A DNA stretch of 12,338 nucleotides from an uncultured Lachnospiraceae bacterium (GTDB taxonomy: Bacteria > Bacillota > Clostridia > Lachnospirales > Lachnospiraceae): assembly GCA_910585995.1 (NCBI GenBank), contig CAJUGG010000099.1, positions 1 to 12,338 of the forward strand. Direction: 5' to 3'. A program made the position numbers and the translations under genes. Numbering within the stretch: the first letter of the stretch is position 1; every line of letters begins with the position of its first letter. The notes below the pieces were generated by a model. It was given only the letters and a program-made list of their open reading frames with translations. It searched no databases and had not been told where the DNA came from. Of the stretch, positions 6,879 through 12,338 are shown piece after piece.

Positions 6879-8030
6879 ATGAGTTATATTGCGGATACTT
6901 TGGAAAACCTCGTGCACCAGACGGCGTTTTTTAACCTGACCTGGGGCAATTATGTGATGATTGCCGTTGCATGTGTGTTCCTTTATCTGGCTATCGCAAA
7001 AGAATATGAGCCTCTTCTTCTGGTTCCGATTTCTTTCGGTATGCTTTTGGTGAATATCTACCCGGATATTATGCTTAGTATTGAAGATTCTTCCAACGGC
7101 GTGGGAGGACTTCTTCACTATTTCTATTTGATGGATGAATGGGCGATCCTGCCTTCGTTGATCTTTATGGGTGTAGGTGCCATGACAGACTTTGGTCCGC
7201 TGATTGCCAATCCCAAGAGCTTTCTGTTGGGCGCGTCGGCACAGTTTGGTATCTTTGCCGCGTATCTGGGCGCGATGGCTCTTGGATTCAGCGACAAGGC
7301 AGCGGCAGCCATCTCCATTATTGGAGGTGCTGACGGACCTACTTCGATCTTTTTGGCAGGTAAGCTGCAGCAGACCGCTATCATGGGTCCGATTGCGGTA
7401 GCGGCGTATTCTTATATGTCCTTGGTTCCGATTATCCAGCCGCCGATTATGAAGCTTCTGACTACAGAGAAAGAGCGTAAGATCAAGATGGAACAGCTTC
7501 GTCCGGTGTCCAAACTAGAGAAGATTCTGTTCCCGATTATCGTTACCATTATCGTGTCTTTGATCCTTCCGACCACAGCTCCTTTGGTTGGTATGCTGAT
7601 GCTTGGCAATCTGTTCAGAGAGAGTGGTGTGGTTCGTCAGTTGACGGAGACGGCATCCAATGCGTTGATGTATATCGTAGTAATCCTTTTGGGAACATCT
7701 GTGGGTGCGACCACCAGTGCAGAGGCTTTCCTGAACTGGGATACGATTAAGATTGTAGTGTTAGGTCTTGTGGCCTTTTGTTTTGGTACGGCAGCAGGTG
7801 TGCTGTTTGGAAAACTGATGTGCAAAGTAACAGGAGGCAAGGTAAATCCATTAATTGGTTCTGCAGGTGTATCCGCGGTGCCAATGGCAGCCCGTGTATC
7901 TCAGAAAGTTGGAGCAGAGGCAGATCCTACCAATTTCCTTCTGATGCATGCGATGGGTCCGAATGTGGCAGGCGTAATCGGTACTGCCGTGGCAGCGGGT
8001 ACGTTTATGGCGATCTTTGGTGTAATGTAA
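6879..8030 (+). CDS. oadB: Na+-transporting decarboxylase beta subunit (OadB/MmdB/GcdB family)
   Basis: The 383-residue integral membrane protein decarboxylates carboxybiotin and uses the free energy to export Na+. It has many hydrophobic segments (among them about 24-40, 44-62, 90-108, 115-135, 165-190, 216-245, 289-311 and 360-381). Family signatures are present: GGADGPT (149-155), whose Asp152 corresponds to the essential aspartate of the Klebsiella beta subunit; NPLIGSAGVSAVPMAARV (323-340); and GPNVAGVIG (360-368). The length is nearer the MmdB/GcdB type than the longer OadB type. GGAGG at 6867-6871 precedes the start by seven bases. It lies between the biotin carrier and the OadA-type enzyme, its functional partners. 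The name follows the family, because substrate specificity lies in the alpha subunits. Confidence 0.96.
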   Translation: MSYIADTLENLVHQTAFFNLTWGNYVMIAVACVFLYLAIAKEYEPLLLVPISFGMLLVNIYPDIMLSIEDSSNGVGGLLHYFYLMDEWAILPSLIFMGVGAMTDFGPLIANPKSFLLGASAQFGIFAAYLGAMALGFSDKAAAAISIIGGADGPTSIFLAGKLQQTAIMGPIAVAAYSYMSLVPIIQPPIMKLLTTEKERKIKMEQLRPVSKLEKILFPIIVTIIVSLILPTTAPLVGMLMLGNLFRESGVVRQLTETASNALMYIVVILLGTSVGATTSAEAFLNWDTIKIVVLGLVAFCFGTAAGVLFGKLMCKVTGGKVNPLIGSAGVSAVPMAARVSQKVGAEADPTNFLLMHAMGPNVAGVIGTAVAAGTFMAIFGVM

Positions 8031-8043
8031 GGAGGATGACAAT

Positions 8044-9459
8044 ATGATTATTGATATGGCAAAAAAGCCTATTAAAATTACTGAGACGATCTTGCGTGAC
8101 GCACATCAGTCTCTGATTGCGACACGTATGTCAACAGAACAGATGCTTCCGATCGTCGAGAAGCTCGATCAGGTTGGTTATTATTCTTTAGAGTGCTGGG
8201 GAGGCGCTACGTTTGATGCTTCTCTTCGTTTCTTAAAAGAAGACCCATGGGAGCGCTTAAGACAGATCAAAGCAAGAGTGAAAAATACTAAGCTGCAGAT
8301 GCTGTTCCGCGGACAGAATATCCTGGGATATCGTCCTTATGGCGATGATGTGGTGGAGTATTTTGTACAGAAGTCCATTGCGAATGGCATCGATATCATC
8401 CGGATCTTTGACTGTCTGAATGACCTTCGCAACTTGGAGACTGCGGTAAACGCTTCTAATAAAGAAGGCGGACATGCACAGATCGCCCTTTCTTATACAT
8501 TAGGAGATGCTTATACATTAGAGTATTGGACCAATATTGCCAAAGAGATCGAAAATATGGGTGCACAATCCATCTGTATCAAGGATATGGCCGGCCTTCT
8601 GCTTCCCTATGAGGCAACCAGGCTGGTTACGGCTCTTAAAGAGACCGTGCGCATCCCGATTCAACTGCACACCCACTATACGTCTGGTGTGGCTTCTATG
8701 ACCTATCTGAAGGCGGTAGAGGCTGGTGTAGATGTCATCGACTGTGCGATGTCGCCGTTTGCACTGGGCACGTCTCAGCCGGCTACAGAGGTTATGGTGG
8801 AGACCTTTAAAGGAACCCCATATGATACTGGATTTGATCAGAACCTGTTGGCAGAGATCGCAGATTATTTCCGTCCGATCCGGGATGAGGCTTTGGACAG
8901 CGGTCTGTTAAATCCGAAGAACTTAGGCGTCAATATCAAGACCTTATTGTATCAGGTGCCGGGCGGTATGCTGTCCAACCTGACTTCTCAGTTAAAAGAG
9001 CAGCATGCGGAGGATAAATACTACGAGGTATTAGAGGAAGTTCCGCGTGTACGTCAGGACTTGGGCGAGTGTCCTTTGGTTACACCGTCTTCGCAGATTG
9101 TAGGTACGCAGGCAGTGTTTAACGTACTGATGGGCGAGCGCTATAAGATGGTGACAAAAGAAACCAAGGCAGTTCTCTCCGGACATTATGGAAGGACGGT
9201 AAAACCCTTTAATCCAGAAGTACAGAAAAAATGTATCGGAGACGAAGAGATCATCACCTGTCGTCCGGCCGATCTGGTAGGCAATGAGTTGTCCACATTA
9301 GAGGCTGAGATGGCGCAGTACAAAGAGCAGGATGAAGATGTCTTATCCTACGCGCTGTTCCCGCAGGTGGCTATGGATTTCTTTAAATACAGAGAAGCCC
9401 AGAAGACAAAAGTGGATGCTACCGTTGCAGATACTGAAAATGGAGCATATCCCGTGTAA
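8044..9459 (+). CDS. oadA: Pyruvate/oxaloacetate carboxyltransferase (OadA type, no biotin domain)
   Basis: This enzyme transfers carboxyl between oxaloacetate and biotin (oxaloacetate decarboxylase alpha, or the 5S subunit of transcarboxylase). The 471-residue protein has a TIM-barrel carboxyltransferase domain with LRDAHQSLIATRM (17-29), FRGQNILGYRPYG (88-100), a catalytic Lys180 in IKDMAGLL, and metal ligands Asp19, His209 and His211 (HTHYTSG). These positions are each offset by about two from those I recall for Vibrio OadA. The C-terminal PYC/OadA domain (about 300-445) is also present. It ends without the biotin domain found in classical OadA, and the carrier is the separate gene two places upstream. 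GGAGG at 8031-8035 supports the ATG at 8044 over the one at 8056. It is the last gene of the operon, just before a terminator. Confidence 0.95.
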   Translation: MIIDMAKKPIKITETILRDAHQSLIATRMSTEQMLPIVEKLDQVGYYSLECWGGATFDASLRFLKEDPWERLRQIKARVKNTKLQMLFRGQNILGYRPYGDDVVEYFVQKSIANGIDIIRIFDCLNDLRNLETAVNASNKEGGHAQIALSYTLGDAYTLEYWTNIAKEIENMGAQSICIKDMAGLLLPYEATRLVTALKETVRIPIQLHTHYTSGVASMTYLKAVEAGVDVIDCAMSPFALGTSQPATEVMVETFKGTPYDTGFDQNLLAEIADYFRPIRDEALDSGLLNPKNLGVNIKTLLYQVPGGMLSNLTSQLKEQHAEDKYYEVLEEVPRVRQDLGECPLVTPSSQIVGTQAVFNVLMGERYKMVTKETKAVLSGHYGRTVKPFNPEVQKKCIGDEEIITCRPADLVGNELSTLEAEMAQYKEQDEDVLSYALFPQVAMDFFKYREAQKTKVDATVADTENGAYPV

Positions 9460-9468
9460 TCTGTTTGT

Positions 9469-9502
9469 AAGGACTCCCGCGCGGCTTGGCGGGAGTCTTT
9501 TT
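9469..9502 (+). terminator. Intrinsic terminator closing the decarboxylase operon
   Basis: GACTCCCGC (9472-9480) pairs perfectly with GCGGGAGTC (9489-9497) around an 8-nt loop. A run of five T follows (9498-9502). The stem can be extended by a G-U and two A-T pairs at its base. It lies 10 nt after the OadA stop codon. Confidence 0.93.
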
Positions 9503-9549
9503 ACGCCTGCTGCGGGCATATGTTCATAGAATAGAAAGGATGCTATAGC

Positions 9550-10779
9550 ATGAAGATTGCTGTGATCGGCGGCGGAGCCGCCGGAATGATGGCTTCTGTA
9601 TTGGCGGCAAGACGTGGACAAAACGTACATGTATACGAGAGAAATGAAAAATTGGGGAAAAAGCTGTATATTACAGGAAAAGGCAGGTGTAATCTGACCA
9701 ATGCCTGTGAGATGGAAGAGCTTTTGGCAAGTGTGAAAAGCAATCCCAAGTTTTTATACAGTTCATTCTATGGATTTACCAACCAGGATGTGATGGGATT
9801 CTTTGAAAAGGAAGGGCTAAAACTGAAGGTGGAGCGGGGAAATCGGGTATTTCCTCTGTCAGACCGTTCCGGGGATGTGCTAGATACGCTGCGTCGTGCC
9901 ATGAAGCAGGCAGGAGTAGAGGTCCATCTTAACTGCAGAGTAAAAGAGATCTCAAAGGAAGCGGATGGATTTGCAGTAGAGTTAGCGGATGGAAGGACAG
10001 AAAAAGCCGATGCAGTGATCGTAGCCACAGGCGGACTCTCTTATGAAAGTACCGGGTCTAGTGGGGACGGCTATCTGTTTGCAGAGAAGATGGGACTTCG
10101 TGTGACAGAGACTGTGCCATCTCTGGTTCCTTTTAATATGAAGGAATCATTTATCAAAGAGCTGCAGGGACTGGCACTGAAAAATATTTCCATTCGGATT
10201 CTGGATGGAAAAAAGGTCTTGTATGAGGACTTTGGAGAGATGCTGTTTACTCATTTTGGAGTGAGCGGCCCTGTGATCTTATCTGCCAGCAGTGTATGTG
10301 CCAGGAAGATCTGTCAAAAAGAATTAAGACTGCTTCTGGATCTAAAACCAGCTTTATCGAAGGAACAGTTAGAAGCCAGGATTCTAAGAGAATTTGAACA
10401 GGGAAAAAACAGGCAGTTTAAGAATCTTTTGTCTGCTTTCTTCCCGGCCAAGATGATTCCGGTGATCCCTCTGATCTGTCAGATCTCTGCGGATAAGAGA
10501 GTCAATGAGATTACTAGAGAAGAGCGGGGACGGTTTTTACACTGTATGAAAGAATTGGAATTGACGATTACAGGACTTCGGGGGTATCATGAGGCTGTGA
10601 TCACTAAGGGAGGCGTATCTGTTAAAGAGATTGATCCTGCGACTATGGAAGCAAAGAAAGTTCCTGGACTGTATTTTGTGGGAGAAGTGCTGGATGTGGA
10701 TGCGGTGACCGGAGGATACAATCTGCAGATCGCTTGGTCGACGGCTGCGGCAGCTGCATTACATGTGGGAGGAATATAA
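9550..10779 (+). CDS. HI0933/BaiN-family FAD-dependent oxidoreductase
   Basis: This 409-residue cytoplasmic flavoprotein has an N-terminal Rossmann motif GGGAAG (8-13) for the FAD ADP moiety and the family signature GKGRCNLTN (44-52). A second nucleotide-fold stretch is VIVATGGLSYESTGSSGDGY. The C-terminal FAD-contacting block is LYFVGEVLDVDAVTGGYNLQ, followed by AWSTAAAAA. Databases often call such proteins aminoacetone oxidase-like, and BaiN, linked to bile acid metabolism in Clostridium scindens, belongs here. However, most members sit in housekeeping operons with unknown substrate, as here, so I do not assign a bile-acid role. AAAGGA (9535-9540) lies nine bases before the start. A TAGAAT box (9527-9532) lies upstream, but without a -35 and too close to the RBS to be convincing. 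The stop shares one base with the cmk start. Confidence 0.93.
   Translation: MKIAVIGGGAAGMMASVLAARRGQNVHVYERNEKLGKKLYITGKGRCNLTNACEMEELLASVKSNPKFLYSSFYGFTNQDVMGFFEKEGLKLKVERGNRVFPLSDRSGDVLDTLRRAMKQAGVEVHLNCRVKEISKEADGFAVELADGRTEKADAVIVATGGLSYESTGSSGDGYLFAEKMGLRVTETVPSLVPFNMKESFIKELQGLALKNISIRILDGKKVLYEDFGEMLFTHFGVSGPVILSASSVCARKICQKELRLLLDLKPALSKEQLEARILREFEQGKNRQFKNLLSAFFPAKMIPVIPLICQISADKRVNEITREERGRFLHCMKELELTITGLRGYHEAVITKGGVSVKEIDPATMEAKKVPGLYFVGEVLDVDAVTGGYNLQIAWSTAAAAALHVGGI
10767..10772 (+). promoter_or_regulatory. Ribosome binding site that sets the cmk start
   Basis: GGGAGG lies six bases before the ATG at 10779 and nine before the next ATG at 10782. It excludes the in-frame ATG at 10734, which would add 15 unrelated residues before the kinase fold. 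Confidence 0.8.
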
Positions 10780-11444
10780 TGATGAAACATGGATTTAATT
10801 TGGCAATTGACGGACCTGCAGGGGCGGGAAAGAGTACAATCGCAAAACGAGTTGCCAGAGAGAAAAATTATATATATGTGGACACCGGAGCCATGTACCG
10901 GGCGATGGCCCTGTATCTGATCCGGCAGAAGATTGCACCCGAAGATACCGAAGAGATCAGCAAAGCCTGTATGCAGGCGGAGATCTCCATTGAATACCAG
11001 CATGGAGAACAGGTGGTTCTTCTGAATGGGGAAAATGTCAATGCATATCTTCGGACAGAGGAAGTGGGCAATATGGCTTCTTACTCTTCTGCAGTGCCGG
11101 CGGTACGGGAAAAGCTGGTGGAGCTTCAGAGAAAACTTGCCAAAACCGCAGATGTAGTGATGGATGGCCGGGATATCGGGACGGTGGTGCTGCCGGATGC
11201 AGATGTGAAGATCTATCTGACGGCCAGCAGCCATACCAGAGCAAAGCGCCGCTATCTGGAACTGCTGGAAAAGGGTGAGACAGCAGATATAGAACAGATA
11301 GAGCAGGATATCAAAGAGCGGGATTATCGGGATATGCACAGAGAACATTCACCTCTTAGGCAGGCAGAAGATGCCGTACTTTTGGATTCTTCTGGTCTGA
11401 CGATTGAAGAAGTCGTGGAAAGGATCTTGGATTTATGCAGGTAA
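10779..11444 (+). CDS. cmk: (d)CMP kinase
   Basis: Cytidylate kinase phosphorylates CMP and dCMP with ATP, feeding CTP and dCTP pools. The 221-residue product has the P-loop GPAGAGKST (12-20), followed by YVDTGAMYRAMA, the CMP-binding region of this family, and later VMDGRDIGTVVLPDA, another cmk signature. Length matches bacterial monofunctional Cmk. The start overlaps the preceding stop by one base (TAATG) and the end overlaps ispH by 10 nt, so this is a tightly coupled operon. In many Clostridia plsC lies between cmk and ispH; it is absent here. Confidence 0.97.
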   Translation: MMKHGFNLAIDGPAGAGKSTIAKRVAREKNYIYVDTGAMYRAMALYLIRQKIAPEDTEEISKACMQAEISIEYQHGEQVVLLNGENVNAYLRTEEVGNMASYSSAVPAVREKLVELQRKLAKTADVVMDGRDIGTVVLPDADVKIYLTASSHTRAKRRYLELLEKGETADIEQIEQDIKERDYRDMHREHSPLRQAEDAVLLDSSGLTIEEVVERILDLCR

Positions 11445-12280
11445 AGGTGGCAAAGAGCGCCGGATTTTGTTTTGGAGTACAGCGGGCAGTGGATACGGTC
11501 TATGAACAGATCGAAAAAGGGATGCGCCCAATCTATACGTATGGTCCGATTATCCATAATGAGGTGGTGGTACAGGATCTGGAGCAAAAAGGCGTCAAAG
11601 TGCTAAACAGCCAGCAGGAATTAGAAGCTCTGACAGAAGGCACTGTGATCATCCGCTCTCATGGTGTGGGACGCAAGATCTATGAGATCCTGCGGGAAAA
11701 AGGGCTTCAGTGTGTGGATGCCACCTGCCCCTTTGTGCGCAAGATTCACAGGACCGTGGAAAAAGAGAGTTTAGCTGGGAAACAGATTATCATCATTGGA
11801 AATGATAAACATCCGGAAGTAGAAGGAATCAAAGGATGGTGTCATACCAAGGCCTATGTGCTGGAAACCACAGAACAAGCGGAGAAATTTAAGATCTTTT
11901 CACCAGCTCCTCTCTGCGTAGTTTCACAAACGACATTTAACTACAAGAAATTTAAAGATTTAGTTGAAATTCTTGATAAAAAGAGGTATGATAGAGTTGT
12001 TGTAAATACAATCTGCAATGCGACGGAAGAACGACAGGTCGAAGCACGCCGGATTGCAGCAGAAGTAGACGCCATGATTGTGATTGGCGGCAGCCACAGT
12101 TCAAATACACAGAAGCTATTTGAGATTTGTAGAAAAGAGTGCAAGAATACTTACTATATACAGACCGTCAAAGACCTGGATTTAGAAGTATTACGATCTA
12201 CTGGGCTAATAGGTATTACAGCAGGGGCTTCCACCCCAAAGAAAATTATTGAGGAGGTTCAAAAAGGATGTCTGAACTAA
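11435..12280 (+). CDS. ispH: 4-hydroxy-3-methylbut-2-enyl diphosphate reductase
   Basis: IspH (LytB) is the last enzyme of the MEP pathway, reducing HMBPP to IPP and DMAPP with a [4Fe-4S] cluster. The 281-residue product has the three cluster cysteines, Cys12 (GFCFGV), Cys98 (ATCPFV) and Cys194 (NTICNAT). Substrate-binding residues are present at His41 (PIIHN), His76 (RSHG), His126 and Glu128 (KHPEVE), Thr166 (SQTT), Ser222 to Asn224 (HSSN) and Ser266 (AGAST). It starts inside the last codons of cmk with a weak ribosome site (GGAAAGG near 11417), which suggests coupled translation. Its end overlaps the S1 gene by 13 nt in another frame. Many Clostridia instead have IspH and S1 fused in one chain; here they are separate frames. 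Confidence 0.97.
   Translation: MQVKVAKSAGFCFGVQRAVDTVYEQIEKGMRPIYTYGPIIHNEVVVQDLEQKGVKVLNSQQELEALTEGTVIIRSHGVGRKIYEILREKGLQCVDATCPFVRKIHRTVEKESLAGKQIIIIGNDKHPEVEGIKGWCHTKAYVLETTEQAEKFKIFSPAPLCVVSQTTFNYKKFKDLVEILDKKRYDRVVVNTICNATEERQVEARRIAAEVDAMIVIGGSHSSNTQKLFEICRKECKNTYYIQTVKDLDLEVLRSTGLIGITAGASTPKKIIEEVQKGCLN
12251..12257 (+). promoter_or_regulatory. Ribosome binding site for S1 inside the ispH coding sequence
   Basis: GAGGAGG lies within the last codons of ispH, 10 bases before the S1 ATG at 12268. It explains how the overlapping downstream gene is started without a fusion. Confidence 0.85.
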
Positions 12281-12338
12281 GTTTTGAACAAATGCTGGAA
12301 GATTCGTTAAAAACTATCAGAACAGGAGAGGTCGTAGA
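12268..12338 (+). CDS. rpsA: Ribosomal protein S1 homologue, N-terminal fragment (cut by window end)
   Basis: The reading frame from the ATG at 12268 is open to the window edge and encodes 23 full residues, starting MSELSFEQMLEDSLKTIR and continuing Thr-Gly-Glu-Val-Val. This matches the typical start of clostridial S1-domain proteins, in which a short acidic leader precedes the first S1 RNA-binding repeat. The position directly after ispH agrees with the conserved ispH-rpsA order. The frame is -1 relative to ispH. S1 assists mRNA loading on the 30S subunit. The call rests on 23 residues and context only. Confidence 0.78.
   Translation, partial: MSELSFEQMLEDSLKTIRTGEVV

Noticed and set aside
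8497..8522. Short direct repeat (CTTATACATTAG twice, about 18 bases apart) inside the OadA-type gene
   Set aside because: It encodes the conserved YTLGDAYTLE stretch of the enzyme, so protein constraint explains it.
9527..9532. TAGAAT as a -10 box for the flavoprotein-cmk-ispH operon
   Set aside because: There is no -35 at a suitable distance, and transcription would begin within the ribosome binding site.
10587..11348. 253-codon minus-strand frame opposite the flavoprotein and cmk genes
   Set aside because: It overlaps two well-supported genes, is rich in His, Cys and Ile as expected for a shadow frame, and has no convincing start signal.

Overview
The window looks like chromosome from a Gram-positive, low-to-mid GC anaerobe of the class Clostridia, most likely a Lachnospiraceae-type gut bacterium. 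This is inferred from strong GGAGG ribosome binding sites, a sodium-pumping biotin decarboxylase operon, the gene order FAD enzyme-cmk-ispH-rpsA, and a cytoplasmic ParB-like/BMP protein. No genus can be fixed from the sequence alone. I see no tRNA, rRNA, CRISPR array, transposase or prophage gene.

Layout. (1) Positions 1-284 hold no gene. They contain a nearly end-to-end hairpin of at least 187 nt, then a 42-nt tract that is about 90% pyrimidine. (2) A secreted D-Ala-D-Ala carboxypeptidase (peptidase S11) is on the + strand at 285-1451. (3) A two-gene minus-strand operon runs toward it: a cytoplasmic ParB-like/BMP fusion (2025-3959), then a small metallophosphoesterase (1438-2028), joined by an ATGA overlap. 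The phosphoesterase overlaps the end of the carboxypeptidase gene tail to tail. (4) A divergent promoter region (about 3960-4167) has a very good + strand promoter and a plausible minus promoter. (5) A five-gene + strand operon (4168-9459) encodes a membrane biotin-dependent decarboxylase or transcarboxylase: CoA-type carboxyltransferase, OadG-like lipoprotein, biotin carrier, OadB-type Na+ channel subunit, and OadA-type carboxyltransferase without its own biotin domain. It ends at a clear intrinsic terminator (9469-9502). (6) A second + strand operon starts at 9550: HI0933/BaiN-like flavoprotein, cytidylate kinase, IspH, and the first 71 nt of ribosomal protein S1. Consecutive genes overlap by 1, 10 and 13 nt.

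How the genes may work together. In region 5, one mobile biotin carrier could serve two different carboxyltransferases, one acting on an acyl-CoA and one on pyruvate/oxaloacetate, with OadB coupling decarboxylation of carboxybiotin to Na+ export. The soluble parts match the three activities of propionibacterial transcarboxylase (12S, 1.3S, 5S), but here they sit with a membrane pump. Region 6 is a growth-linked housekeeping operon (CMP phosphorylation, isoprenoid precursor synthesis, translation).

The best candidates for undescribed biology are the long hairpin at the left edge, the ParB-like/BMP protein with its coupled phosphoesterase, and the hybrid carboxyltransferase/Na+ pump with its lipoprotein-OadG fusion.
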